Of a stretch of DNA of 19,013 nt, positions 6,981 to 15,546 are shown piece by piece; the stretch's first letter is position 1, and the number at the start of each line of letters is the position of its first letter. This stretch comes from Candidatus Brevibacterium intestinigallinarum (GTDB lineage Bacteria > Actinomycetota > Actinomycetes > Actinomycetales > Brevibacteriaceae), in the NCBI GenBank assembly GCA_019117325.1, contig DWZY01000297.1, forward strand, positions 1-19,013. Reading direction: 5' to 3'. The position numbers and the translations under genes are program-made. The notes under the pieces were generated by a model that saw only the letters and a program-made list of their open reading frames with translations, did no database searches and was not told where the DNA came from.

Positions 6981-7522
6981 CGCTGCGTGTGCGTCTCGGC
7001 CAGCTCGCGGTACGAGCGCCAGTTCCGATCGATGTGCGCGCGCCCGTCCTCGTCGAGCTCGCGGCGGACCTTGCCCGGCACGCCCGCGACCAGGGACCCC
7101 GACGGAATCTGCGCGCCCTCGAGGACGAGGGCGCCAGCTGCGACGAGGGTGTAGGAGCCGATGACCGCGCCGTTGAGCAGCGTGGTCGACATGCCGATGA
7201 GGCAGTCGTCCTCGACCGTGCACCCGTGGATGAGGGCCGCATGCCCCACGGAGACGCGGCTGCCCACACTCACATCGAAGCCGGGGTCGCAGTGCATGAC
7301 GGTGTTGTCCTGCACGTTCGTGTCCTCGCCGATCGTGATCGAGGCGCGCTCCGCGCGCAGCACGGAGCCGTAGAAGATCGACGAGCGCGCGCCCACGGTC
7401 ACGTCGCCGATGAGCGTCACGCCGGGCGCGATGAAGGCGGTCTCGTGGATCCGGGGCGCCTTCCCATCGACCTCGATGAGACGGACGTCGGACAGGTCGC
7501 CTGGTCTTCTCTGATCAGTCAT
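6965..7522 (-). CDS. Gamma-carbonic anhydrase family hexapeptide-repeat protein
   Basis: The product has 185 residues from the ATG at 7522. A left-handed beta-helix of hexapeptide repeats runs from about 24 to 145 (IAPGVTLIGDVTVGARSSIF and onward). The three zinc ligands of the family are present as His77, His94 and His99 (VMHCDPG; GHAALIHGC). Members convert CO2 and bicarbonate, or are inactive relatives such as E. coli YrdA/PaaY types; the sequence cannot tell these apart. The frame is open to 7582, but that start would add a Cys/Pro/His-rich stretch with no ribosome site. The ATG at 7522 is preceded directly by GGGGGG, and the protein from there begins like other family members. It is probably cytoplasmic and trimeric. 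It could be co-transcribed with lpdA 110 bp downstream, but the hairpin between them argues for at least partial separation. Confidence 0.88.
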   Translation of the reverse strand: MTDQRRPGDLSDVRLIEVDGKAPRIHETAFIAPGVTLIGDVTVGARSSIFYGSVLRAERASITIGEDTNVQDNTVMHCDPGFDVSVGSRVSVGHAALIHGCTVEDDCLIGMSTTLLNGAVIGSYTLVAAGALVLEGAQIPSGSLVAGVPGKVRRELDEDGRAHIDRNWRSYRELAETHTQRSTIL

Positions 7523-7794
7523 CCCCCCATGCAAGCAGGACGCGGGGTGACACGGCAACGAGTGACCGTCAGGCGGACACACCTACCACCGATTTGCACC
7601 GCTGTATACGGCTGATCCATGATGGTGCCTGTCAGAGACTTCACACAGCTGGGGTCTTGTGGCTGTGCGCGTGACCGTGGGAAAGTGAGTCATCACCGTT
7701 TCCGCGTCCGTCAGCGCGCCAGCGGCGGACTGCCCACCTGCAGATCTCTGATCCTGCACCGTCCGGCTGTCATCCGCCGCGGTTCCGCATCGAC

Positions 7795-7808
7795 GGACGA
7801 TGTCGTCC
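7795..7808 (+). promoter_or_regulatory. Palindrome in the whiB1 leader
   Basis: GGACGA-TG-TCGTCC is a perfect 6-bp inverted repeat. It ends 16 bases before the whiB1 ATG and just before the ribosome site GAGAGGA (7813-7819), so it could be an operator or could affect translation initiation. The 242-bp region 7583-7824 contains no gene that I can support. It also holds GTGA-GTCA-TCAC at 7685-7696. I could not place a convincing promoter in it. Confidence 0.3.
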
Positions 7809-7824
7809 ACCTGAGAGGAACCCC

Positions 7825-8073
7825 ATGGACTGGCGCCATCGTGCTGCATGTCTGAACGAGGATCCTGAGCTGTTCTTCCCCATCGGGAACACCGGTCCTG
7901 CCCTGCTCCAGATCGAAGAGGCCAAGCGCGTCTGCCGCCGCTGCGAGGTCGTCGAGACCTGCCTGCAGTGGGCCCTCGAGTCCGGCCAGGATGCCGGCGT
8001 CTGGGGCGGGATGAGCGAGGACGAGCGCCGCGCGCTCAAGCGCCGCGCCGCCCGCGCCCGCCGCGCGGGCTGA
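7825..8073 (+). CDS. whiB1: WhiB1-type iron-sulfur transcription regulator
   Basis: The product has 82 residues. The four cluster ligands are Cys9, Cys37, Cys40 and Cys46 (C-x27-C-x2-C-x5-C), followed by the WhiB turn GVWGG (58-62) and a basic C-terminal tail LKRRAARARRAG that contacts DNA. The opening MDWRH and DPELFFP-GN-GPAL match mycobacterial WhiB1 closely. WhiB1 binds a nitric-oxide-sensitive 4Fe-4S cluster and the primary sigma factor region 4, and is essential in mycobacteria. The ribosome site GAGAGGA is 5 bases before the ATG. The long untranslated region upstream suggests dense control. The gene converges on pdtaS with only 11 bp between the stops, the same whiB1/pdtaS pairing as in Mycobacterium tuberculosis (Rv3219/Rv3220c). 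Confidence 0.95.
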   Translation: MDWRHRAACLNEDPELFFPIGNTGPALLQIEEAKRVCRRCEVVETCLQWALESGQDAGVWGGMSEDERRALKRRAARARRAG

Positions 8074-8084
8074 GGCCCCGCACC

Positions 8085-9611
8085 TCACTCGGCCGGCCGC
8101 AGCGGCACATCCAGCAGCACTTCGGTGCCGCCGTCCGCCCCCGGCCGCCACTCGATCGAACCGCGCAGGTCCGCGGTGATGAGCGTGCGCACGATCTGCG
8201 TGCCCAGCCCATCGCCGGGACCGCGCTCCGCAGAGATCCCCACCCCGTCGTCGACGACGCTCAGGCGCAGCCTGTCGCCGTCGCGCTCGGGGCGGACCTC
8301 GATCGTGCCCTCGATCGTCTGGGGGTCCGGGTCGTCCGCGTCGAACGGGAACCCGTGCTCCACCGCGTTCGTCACCAGTTCGGTGATCGCCAGGAGCAGG
8401 GCGGAGGCGTCCTCCGTCGCGATCTTCCCGAAGCTGCCCACTCGCCGGGTCGTCACCCGTGCGACCGGTGACGACAGGTCCGGCGCCAGCCGCAGCCCCT
8501 TGTCGAGGATCTCGTCGAAGTCGAGCGACTCGTCCAGCGACTGGCTGAGCGCGTCGTGGACGACCGCGATGACGGACACGCGCCGCATCGCCTCCTCGAT
8601 CGCGGACCGCGCCTCGGACGTCGTGGCCCGCCGCGACTGCAGGCGCAGCAGCGCGGACACGGTCTGCAGATTGTTCTTCACGCGATGGTGCATCTCGCGG
8701 ATGAGTGCGTCCCTGCTCAGCAGCTCGCGCTCGCGCCGCCGGATCTCCGAGACGTCGCGCCCCAGGATGACCGCGCCCGTCCGATTCCCGTCGCGCATGA
8801 GAGGGATCGACCGCAGCGCGATGCTCACCCGGCCGGATTCGATCTCCGTCCGCCAGGGCTCGCGGCCCGTCAGCACGAGCGGCAGCGATTCGTCGACGGT
8901 CCCGCGCTGGTCGACCAGCCCCGTCACGAGGTCCGCCAGGTAGCGGCCCTCGATGTCGCCCTCGGACCCCAACCGGTAGAGGACGGACACCCCGTTGGGC
9001 GAGGCGTAGCGGATGCGCCCCTCCCGGTTCAGCAGGATGAGCCCGTCTCCCACGCGCGGCTCGCCGCGGCGGCCGCCGGACAGCCCGTCGGTCGTGGGGA
9101 AGGTCCCCTCCCCCACCATGTCGAGCAGGGCCGAGGCGCTGCTGCGGTGGTTCCGCTCCATGCGCGAGGCGCCCAGCCTGCGCGACTCCTCCGTGTGGCG
9201 CGTGAGCACGCCCAGCACCCGGCCGCCGTGGACGACCGGGACCACGTCGGCCCGCGCGAACCGTGACCCGTCGTCCTCCGCGATGACCGTCGTGCGCGTC
9301 CGGTAGGCGCGGCCCAGCAGCGACCGGTGGCGGGGTCCCGGCCGCTCCCCCACCATGTCGCTCGCGAACATCGTCAGGCCCGTCATGGGCCGGCACTGCG
9401 CCACGACGACGAAGTCCAGCGCGTCATCTGCGCCGTCCTGGTCCTGGGGCGCGTTGTCGCCCTCCGCGGTGCGGCGCGGCACCCACAGGACCAAGTCCGC
9501 GAACGACAGGTCCGCGATGAGCTGCCAGTCGCCCACCAGCTGGCGGAGCCACTCGACCCCGTCCTCGTCGAGGCTGCTGTTCGCCTTCGTCAGTTCTGCC
9601 AGGATGCTCAT
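8085..9611 (-). CDS. pdtaS: PdtaS-type sensor histidine kinase
   Basis: The product has 508 residues. The order is an N-terminal GAF-like sensor (about 1-150), a PAS domain (about 185-290), the HisKA_2 dimerisation and phosphotransfer region, and an HATPase domain. The H box is MHHRVKNNLQT (307-317), with His309 the likely phospho-acceptor. The N box is ITELVTNAVEHG (409-420) with Asn415, followed by DDGVG (454-458) and GLGTQIVRTL (468-477). No membrane segment is seen, so it is a soluble sensor. The mycobacterial homologue phosphorylates PdtaR, an ANTAR-domain RNA-binding antiterminator. No response regulator lies beside it here, as in mycobacteria. Its ATG overlaps the glutamate dehydrogenase stop (ATGA, 9608-9611), so translation is probably coupled. 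Confidence 0.93.
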   Translation of the reverse strand: MSILAELTKANSSLDEDGVEWLRQLVGDWQLIADLSFADLVLWVPRRTAEGDNAPQDQDGADDALDFVVVAQCRPMTGLTMFASDMVGERPGPRHRSLLGRAYRTRTTVIAEDDGSRFARADVVPVVHGGRVLGVLTRHTEESRRLGASRMERNHRSSASALLDMVGEGTFPTTDGLSGGRRGEPRVGDGLILLNREGRIRYASPNGVSVLYRLGSEGDIEGRYLADLVTGLVDQRGTVDESLPLVLTGREPWRTEIESGRVSIALRSIPLMRDGNRTGAVILGRDVSEIRRRERELLSRDALIREMHHRVKNNLQTVSALLRLQSRRATTSEARSAIEEAMRRVSVIAVVHDALSQSLDESLDFDEILDKGLRLAPDLSSPVARVTTRRVGSFGKIATEDASALLLAITELVTNAVEHGFPFDADDPDPQTIEGTIEVRPERDGDRLRLSVVDDGVGISAERGPGDGLGTQIVRTLITADLRGSIEWRPGADGGTEVLLDVPLRPAE

Positions 9612-12600
9612 TCGGCCTCACTCGCCCAGTCGGCCGTACGGACGACACCGCGCAGCTGCCGCAGCACGACGGACACGGGCGCCTGGTCGACGACCTGCAG
9701 CTCGCGCAGCTCGGAGACCATCGTGAGCACCTTCTCCAGCGCGCTGCCGTTCGCGGCCATCCACGACCGGACCCGGGCACGACCACCTGCGCCCGTGCCC
9801 GCGCCGGGCTCGTCGACCGTGTCCGTGTGGCGCACCACGGCGTCCGTGAGCGTGATGATCGCCTGGTAGTAGTCGTCCCGCAGCGCACCGCGCGCCAGCG
9901 CGGACCAGCGGCTGCTCCGATCCAGGTCCCGGATCATGTCGAGCAGGGCCGTGCCGCTCACCGCATCCGTCACCGCGTAGTAGACGCCGGCGACGTCCTC
10001 GGGCGGGGTCTCGGTGCGCTGGCTCTCCTGCACGACGTCCAGCAGGGCGAACGAGTCCAGCAGGCTCGCGGCTCGCGAGGCCAGCTCCTCCGGCACGCCC
10101 TGGCCCGCGTAGGACCGGCGCGCCTGCTCGTACTCCGCGCGGTCCTCGCCGCGCAGCAGGTCCGGGAGATCCGCACGGAGGCGCGTGACCGGTTCCCGGA
10201 ACGTGTCGATCGTCGCGAGGACGTCCAGGTGCTCCGGGGACTGATGGACGAACCAGCGCGACGCCCGGTCCAGGAGCCTGACGTGCTCGTTCAGCAGCGT
10301 CGCCTGCACGTCTGCCGCGACCCGTCCGTCCAGCGCGCACACGTCCGCGACGAACCCGTCGAGGTCGAACACCTCGCACACGACCGTGAAGATCCGCACG
10401 AGGTGCGGCAGCTCTGCACCCGTCTCCTCCTGCAGCCGGTAGAGGTAGGAGATGCCGCCGCGGTCCACGACCGAGTTGACGATCTTCGCCGTCGCGATCT
10501 CCCGGCGCAGCGGGTGGTCCGGGAAGTGCTCCTGGTAGCGCAGCAGGCTGGGCGGGAAGTAGTCGCGCAGCGGACCGGCCATCCACTCCTCGTCCGGCAC
10601 CGCGGAGTCCAGCATCTTCGCGGCCGCGTCCATCTTGACGTAGGCCAGCAGCACCGCGAGCTCCGGCGAGGTGAGGCCCGTGCCGGCCTGGGCGCGCTTG
10701 CGCAGCGCGGGGGTCTCCGGCAGGTTCTCGACCGTCCGGTCCAGGTCCGCCTCCCGCTCCAGGTAGCGCATGAGGCGGGAGTACGTCTCCGTCATCGGCA
10801 GCGACCCGTACCGGGCCTCGCCCATCGCGAGGTTCTGCGTGTAGTTGTTCGACAGCACCCTCTGCGCGACCTCGTCGGTCATCGACTCGAGCACCTGCCC
10901 GCGCTCGTCCGCGGCGAAGAGGCCGCGCCGGATGAGGGCCGCCAGCAGGAGCTTGATGTTCACCTCGTGGTCGGAGGAGTCGACGCCCGCGGAGTTGTCG
11001 ACCGCATCCGTGTTGAGGCGCACGCCCGCCAGCGCGGCCTCGATCCGGCCCAGCTGGGTGGCGCCCAGGTTGCCGCCCTCGCCCACGACGCGGGCGCGCA
11101 GCTGTCCCCCGTCCACGCGGATCGCGTCATTCGCACGATCGCCCACATCCGCGTGCGACTCGTCGGACGACTTGATGTACGTGCCGATGCCGCCGTTGTA
11201 CACGAGGTCGACGGGTGCCGTGAGGATGGTCGAGATGAGCTGGTCCGGCGTCATCCGGCCCGGCGCGGCCCCCAGTGCCTGGGCGGCCTCGGGGCTCAGT
11301 TCGATCGCCTTCGCGGACCGCGGGAACACGCCGCCGCCGGCAGAGATGAGCGCGGGATCGTAGTCCTGCCACGAGCTGCGGGGCAGGTGGTAGAGGCGCT
11401 CGCGCTCCTCGTAGCCCGTCGCCGCGTCCGGGGTGGGATCCAGGAAGATGTCCCGGTGGTCGAAGGCCGCGACGAGCCGGATGTGGCGGGAGCGCCGCAT
11501 GCCGTTGCCGAAGACGTCGCCGGACATGTCGCCGATGCCCACGACCGTGAAGTCGTCCGCAGACGCGTCGATGCCCAGCTCGCGCAGGTGACGCTCGACG
11601 GACGTCCACGCCCCGCGGGAGGTGATGCCCATCGCCTTGTGGTCATAGCCGGTCGAGCCGCCGGAGGCGAAGGCGTCGTCCAGCCAGAACCCGCGCTCGG
11701 CCGCCAGCCGGTTGGCCACGTCCGAGAAGCGCGCGGTCCCCTTGTCCGCCGCGACGACCAGGTAGTAGTCGTCGCCGTCGTGGGCCACGACGCGGTCCGG
11801 CGTCACGACCTCGGTCGACTCGCCGCGGTACTCGAGGTTGTCCGCGATGTCGAGCAGCGCGCCGATGAAGACCTCGTAGGCCGCCTGTCCGGCCGCACCC
11901 CACGCGTCCCGGTCCACCGCGGGATCCGGCAGGCGCTTGGGGAAGAACCCGCCCTTCGCGCCGGTGGGCACGATGAGCGCGTTCTTGACCATCTGCGCCT
12001 TCACGAGCCCCAGCACCTCGGTGCGGAAGTCGTCGCGACGATCCGACCAGCGCAGTCCGCCGCGGGCGACCGTGCCGAACCGCAGGTGGACGCCCTCGAC
12101 CGCCGGCGAGTGCACCCACGACTCGAGTGCCGGCCGCGGCCGGGGCAGGAAGTCGAGCTCCTCGGCCCGGATCTTGAAGACGAGCGCCTGCGGCAGCGCA
12201 CCGTCCTCCCGGATGAACGCGTTGGTCCGCTGCGTCGCCCGCAGCGTGTCGATGGTCGCCCGCAGGACCCGGTCCGATTCGAGCGAGGTGACGGCGGACA
12301 GGCCGGCCTCGGCCTCGGCGAGCACGGCCTCGGCGGCCTCCGCCCGCTCCGCGGTGCTCCCGAAGGACCGGTCCGGGTCGAACCGGATCTCGAACGCCTC
12401 GCTGATCTGCGCGGTCAGGCGCGGGTGCGCGGTGAAGGCGAGCGCGATCGACGCGTCGGAGTACGTGAAGCCGGCCTGACGCAGGTACTTCGCGAACGCC
12501 TGGATGATGCTGACCCGCTGCCAGCTGAGCTCCTGGAGCAGCAGTCGGTCCAGGTCATCGGACTCGCGCAGGCCCGCCCAGGCCGCGGTGAAGCCGTCGC

Positions 12601-14506
12601 GGATCGTCTCGAGGTCCTCGTCGGTCAGCGCCTCGTCGAACGACAGGCCGAACTCGTAGATCCACGACGTGGTCCCGCCGGCGGGCCGCAACTCGAACGG
12701 CCGCTCGTCCACGACCTCGGCGCCCAGGTTGGCGAGGTACGGCAGCACCTGCGTGAGCGTGACGGGCTCGTGGCGGTAGAAGGCCAGCAGCGCGGCGTTC
12801 TCCGCGCGACGGTGCACCGCGACGACCGGTCGGTCGGAGTCCGCCGCGGCCTCGAGGCGGGCGACGTCCTCGACCGCGCGCTCGGGCGTGTGCAGCGACG
12901 TGTAGGACGGAGGGAAGGCGGACGCCCAGCGGCGCGCGCGCTCCGCGGACGAGGCAGGGTTCTTCTCCGCCGCCGGCGCGAGGATCTCCCAGAGGTCCTC
13001 GGTCCACGACCGCAGCGCTCCGGCGAGCCGGGCCTCGACCTCGCCCGGGTCCGTCGCGGGCAGGTCCTGGTCCGCGGGGACGCGCGCGGTGAAGTGGAGG
13101 CGGGCCAGCGCGGAATCGCCCAGCTGCACGTCGAAGTCCACGGTGTGGGCGGAGTAGACCTCGCGCAGCACGTCCTGCACCCTCTCGCGCGCGGCAGTGT
13201 TGTACAGGTCGCGCGGCAGGTAGATGAGGACGGACATGTAGCGCTCGTAGGGGTCGCGCCGGATGAAGACGCGCGGCTCGCGGCGCTCCTGCAGATCCAC
13301 CACCTGCATGACGGTGTCGAAGATCTCGTCCGTCGACGCGTGGAACAGGTCATCGCGCGGGTACGACTCGAGCGCGCCCAGCAGCTCGTCGCCCGCGTGC
13401 GTGTCGCGGCCCAGGCCCGAGCGCCTCAGCACGTTGCGCACCTTCGTCCGGATGACGGGGATGTCCAGGGCGGACGTCGAGTCGATCCGCGGGGTCCACA
13501 GGCCCACGAAGCGCCGCTCCCCCACGATCCGGCCGTCCTCGTCGTAGGTCTTGACGCCCACGTAGTCCATGTAACCGCGCCGCATGACCCGCGACCGCGA
13601 ATTCGCCTCCGTCAGCACGAGGACGTGCGGCTCCTCCGCCTTCGCGGCGACCTTGCGCGACAGCCGGGACGACCGCGCCTCGCGCAGGGAGGAGATGCCC
13701 AGGGCGGTGCCCTCGATCGGGTCCAGGCGCTTGCCGTCCTCGTCGACGATGAACGCGTACTCGCGGAAGCCCAGGAACACGAAGCCGTGGTCCATCCACG
13801 TGAGGAGCTCCGCGGCCTCCGCCGCTTCGGCGGCCAGCTCCGGCCGGGGTGCGTGCGCCCGCAGCTCGTCCGCGATCTCGCGGGCGCGGGCCCGCATGCG
13901 CTGGCTGTCGCGATCCGCGGCCTCGGCGTAGTCGAGCACGCTGACGAGCCCCGCCTCGACCTGTCCGAAGTCCTCCTCCGGGACGCGGTCGACCTCGATG
14001 TGGATCCACGACTCGGACCGGATGCCGCCGGCCTCCTCGCCGTCCGTCGCCGCACCGGGGCCGATGATCGGCAGCGCGGCGGTCTCCGTCGCCGCCCGCG
14101 ACAGCTCCGCGTCCGGGACGATCGTGAGCTCCGCACCGCGCCGCACCGCCATGATCGGGTGGTGGACGTCGCGGATCGCCAGGCCCTGCCGGTTGAGCTC
14201 TGCGACGACGCTCGCGACCGCGTAGCGGATGTCCGTCACGACGATGTCGATGAGCGTGCGGTTGCCCGTGTAGTCGAGCGCGCTGTGCTCCGGGTTGCGG
14301 ATCGCGACGCGTGCGCGTCCCCCGTCGTACGTGCGGGCCAGTTCCAGGTGCGCGGCCGCGTTCGCCGCGAGCGCCGGCGCACCCGTGCGCCGCACCTCGT
14401 CACCCGCCAGTCGCGGGTAGTACTCCGCGAGGAGGTGCGCCGGGGCATCCTGCCCCTGCTGCTCGCTCCACGCGCGGGCGATGTCAGTCTGATCGACCGG
14501 GGTCAC
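9608..14506 (-). CDS. gdh: NAD-specific glutamate dehydrogenase, large (180-kDa) class
   Basis: The product has 1632 residues, close to the mycobacterial enzyme (Rv2476c, about 1620). It oxidatively deaminates L-glutamate to 2-oxoglutarate and ammonia with NAD, mainly for catabolism, in the cytoplasm. The long N-terminal half carries ACT-like regulatory segments (about 80-170, 410-480 and 540-620). The catalytic part runs from about 690 to 1200: GGLRWSDRRDDFRTEVLGL (816-834), the lysine-rich core KNALIVPTGAKGGFFPKR (841-858), the nucleotide-binding turn VGIGDMSGDVFGNGM (989-1003) and YNGGIGTYIKSSDESHADVG (1103-1122). A helical C-terminal domain follows. The start is GTG at 14506, with GAGGTGA on the minus strand just upstream, about 8 bases before the codon. 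In mycobacteria this enzyme is inhibited by the FHA protein GarA; whether that holds here is unknown. pdtaS follows in overlap. Confidence 0.96.
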   Translation of the reverse strand: MTPVDQTDIARAWSEQQGQDAPAHLLAEYYPRLAGDEVRRTGAPALAANAAAHLELARTYDGGRARVAIRNPEHSALDYTGNRTLIDIVVTDIRYAVASVVAELNRQGLAIRDVHHPIMAVRRGAELTIVPDAELSRAATETAALPIIGPGAATDGEEAGGIRSESWIHIEVDRVPEEDFGQVEAGLVSVLDYAEAADRDSQRMRARAREIADELRAHAPRPELAAEAAEAAELLTWMDHGFVFLGFREYAFIVDEDGKRLDPIEGTALGISSLREARSSRLSRKVAAKAEEPHVLVLTEANSRSRVMRRGYMDYVGVKTYDEDGRIVGERRFVGLWTPRIDSTSALDIPVIRTKVRNVLRRSGLGRDTHAGDELLGALESYPRDDLFHASTDEIFDTVMQVVDLQERREPRVFIRRDPYERYMSVLIYLPRDLYNTAARERVQDVLREVYSAHTVDFDVQLGDSALARLHFTARVPADQDLPATDPGEVEARLAGALRSWTEDLWEILAPAAEKNPASSAERARRWASAFPPSYTSLHTPERAVEDVARLEAAADSDRPVVAVHRRAENAALLAFYRHEPVTLTQVLPYLANLGAEVVDERPFELRPAGGTTSWIYEFGLSFDEALTDEDLETIRDGFTAAWAGLRESDDLDRLLLQELSWQRVSIIQAFAKYLRQAGFTYSDASIALAFTAHPRLTAQISEAFEIRFDPDRSFGSTAERAEAAEAVLAEAEAGLSAVTSLESDRVLRATIDTLRATQRTNAFIREDGALPQALVFKIRAEELDFLPRPRPALESWVHSPAVEGVHLRFGTVARGGLRWSDRRDDFRTEVLGLVKAQMVKNALIVPTGAKGGFFPKRLPDPAVDRDAWGAAGQAAYEVFIGALLDIADNLEYRGESTEVVTPDRVVAHDGDDYYLVVAADKGTARFSDVANRLAAERGFWLDDAFASGGSTGYDHKAMGITSRGAWTSVERHLRELGIDASADDFTVVGIGDMSGDVFGNGMRRSRHIRLVAAFDHRDIFLDPTPDAATGYEERERLYHLPRSSWQDYDPALISAGGGVFPRSAKAIELSPEAAQALGAAPGRMTPDQLISTILTAPVDLVYNGGIGTYIKSSDESHADVGDRANDAIRVDGGQLRARVVGEGGNLGATQLGRIEAALAGVRLNTDAVDNSAGVDSSDHEVNIKLLLAALIRRGLFAADERGQVLESMTDEVAQRVLSNNYTQNLAMGEARYGSLPMTETYSRLMRYLEREADLDRTVENLPETPALRKRAQAGTGLTSPELAVLLAYVKMDAAAKMLDSAVPDEEWMAGPLRDYFPPSLLRYQEHFPDHPLRREIATAKIVNSVVDRGGISYLYRLQEETGAELPHLVRIFTVVCEVFDLDGFVADVCALDGRVAADVQATLLNEHVRLLDRASRWFVHQSPEHLDVLATIDTFREPVTRLRADLPDLLRGEDRAEYEQARRSYAGQGVPEELASRAASLLDSFALLDVVQESQRTETPPEDVAGVYYAVTDAVSGTALLDMIRDLDRSSRWSALARGALRDDYYQAIITLTDAVVRHTDTVDEPGAGTGAGGRARVRSWMAANGSALEKVLTMVSELRELQVVDQAPVSVVLRQLRGVVRTADWASEAE

Positions 14507-14554
14507 GTCACTCTCACCTCATGTGCTGTCGCGGACCGCATGCGATGTGGCGGT

Positions 14555-14585
14555 GTGCTCGACGGTGAGCACGGACACCACTCTA
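14555..14585 (-). promoter_or_regulatory. Candidate promoter and operator of gdh
   Basis: GTGCTC (14555-14560) and GAGCAC (14567-14572) form a perfect 6-6-6 inverted repeat. On the minus strand, TAGAGT (14580-14585) is a fair -10 box just upstream, which would put the transcript start next to the repeat. The repeat could be an operator or a leader hairpin about 50 bases before the gdh start. No convincing -35 is seen. The rest of the 176-bp gap to the next gene (14507-14682) shows nothing else that I can support. Confidence 0.3.
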
Positions 14586-14682
14586 TGCCCTGCGCGCGCG
14601 GATCCGGGTGTGGCCCGGCACACGTCACCCACGGCCCCGCGCATGCCCGACCAGTCCGCGTCATGCGGCAGACTGGACGACC

Positions 14683-15144
14683 ATGAAGACCTTCTCGCTG
14701 ACGGGCACCTCCGCGCTTCCCCCGACCCGCCTGCGCGCGGGTCTCCTCGATCCGGACACGTGGCGCGGCCAGGACGCGGAGCCGACCGTCGCGGCCGATG
14801 GATCGCTCGCCGTCGAGTTCCCGCTGCCCGCGGAATCCGTGCCGGAATCGCTGGCCCGGTTCGCTCCCCGGTCCGGGTCGCTGCGCATGCGAGTGGACCC
14901 CGCCGCCGAGGCCCCGGCCGGGCAGCCGCAGTCGGCCCGCCTCACCCTCACTGTGCCGGGGGCACCGGTCACCGTGACCGTGGACCTCACCGCCCGCCCG
15001 GCGGATGAGGCGACGCTCGTGACGGCGGACGCGCAGATCGAGTCCACCGTCCCCCTCATGGGCCCGCTCGTCGAGTCAGCCGTCGAGCCCGTCGTCCGCG
15101 CCCAGCTGCGCGAGAAGCTCGACCAGCTGGTCGATCTCGGCTGA
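14683..15144 (+). CDS. DUF2505-like protein of unknown function
   Basis: The product has 153 residues. I read it as a DUF2505-type protein because of its size, its opening (MKTFSLTGTSALPPTRLRAG), a Trp-rich step near 25-30, beta-rich alternation and the ending IESTVPLMGPLVESAVEPVV plus an amphipathic helix. That ending resembles the family's strand-to-long-C-terminal-helix close, related to the SRPBCC/START fold. No signal peptide or membrane segment is seen. The frame is open back to 14608, but the ATG at 14683 starts the recognisable domain; the ribosome site is weak (GGACGACC). Its last 69 bases overlap the end of the minus-strand DUF6912-like gene, tail to tail. The biochemical role is unknown. 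Confidence 0.7.
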   Translation: MKTFSLTGTSALPPTRLRAGLLDPDTWRGQDAEPTVAADGSLAVEFPLPAESVPESLARFAPRSGSLRMRVDPAAEAPAGQPQSARLTLTVPGAPVTVTVDLTARPADEATLVTADAQIESTVPLMGPLVESAVEPVVRAQLREKLDQLVDLG

Positions 15145-15546
15145 CGCGAACCACAGCAGGTCGGAGTCCAGCAGCGCGGCGGCCGCGCCGTCCCGGTCCT
15201 CCGGCAGCCGTGCGAAGCCGTCCGGGTCGTCGATGTGGACGCTCGCGACGGCCTCGGGAGCGGGGACGGCGGCGGCCAGGACGACTCCGGGCAGCGCCTC
15301 GCGCGCACCGGCGAACACCTCGTCCGGCACGTCGACCGCGATGACGGCGCGCGGCGAGCCGGCCGCCAGCGCGTCATCGATGATGCTGGCCGCCGCGGCG
15401 GACATCGCGCGGTACTCCGCGATCTCCAGGTCCTCGCCCGTGAGCCTGCGCTCCTGCGGGCCGGGGGCGAAGACGGCGACGGCATCGCGCAGGGGCCAGG
15501 CCCCGGCGAACGTCCGGCCGACGAGGGGTGCGTACGCGCGGATCAT
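15076..15546 (-). CDS. DUF6912-like small actinobacterial protein
   Basis: The product has 156 residues from the ATG at 15546. It opens MIRAYAPLVGRTFAGAWPL and has an acidic helix EIAEYRAMSAAAASIIDDAL followed by the strand AVIAVDVPDE and a C-terminal helix DQLVELLAQLG. This arrangement resembles actinobacterial DUF6912 proteins, which lack a known function. The same frame is open much further upstream (to about 16212), but that part is Arg/Gly/Pro-rich shadow of the ATPase gene. The ATG forms an ATGA overlap with the ATPase stop, supporting this start and translational coupling. No membrane segment is seen. Its tail overlaps the convergent DUF2505-like gene by 69 bp. Confidence 0.75.
   Translation of the reverse strand: MIRAYAPLVGRTFAGAWPLRDAVAVFAPGPQERRLTGEDLEIAEYRAMSAAAASIIDDALAAGSPRAVIAVDVPDEVFAGAREALPGVVLAAAVPAPEAVASVHIDDPDGFARLPEDRDGAAAALLDSDLLWFASAEIDQLVELLAQLGADDGLDG

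Noticed and set aside
7685..7696. CRP-like GTGA-GTCA-TCAC upstream of whiB1
   Set aside because: CRP-family sites need a 6-bp spacer between the half sites; here it is 4. Mycobacterial whiB1 is CRP-controlled, so it was tempting, but the match is not good enough.
9827..14686. A 1619-codon open frame on the plus strand opposite gdh
   Set aside because: It is a mirror of the glutamate dehydrogenase gene caused by GC-rich third positions. It is His/Arg/Gln-rich with no recognisable domain, while the minus strand shows all catalytic motifs.
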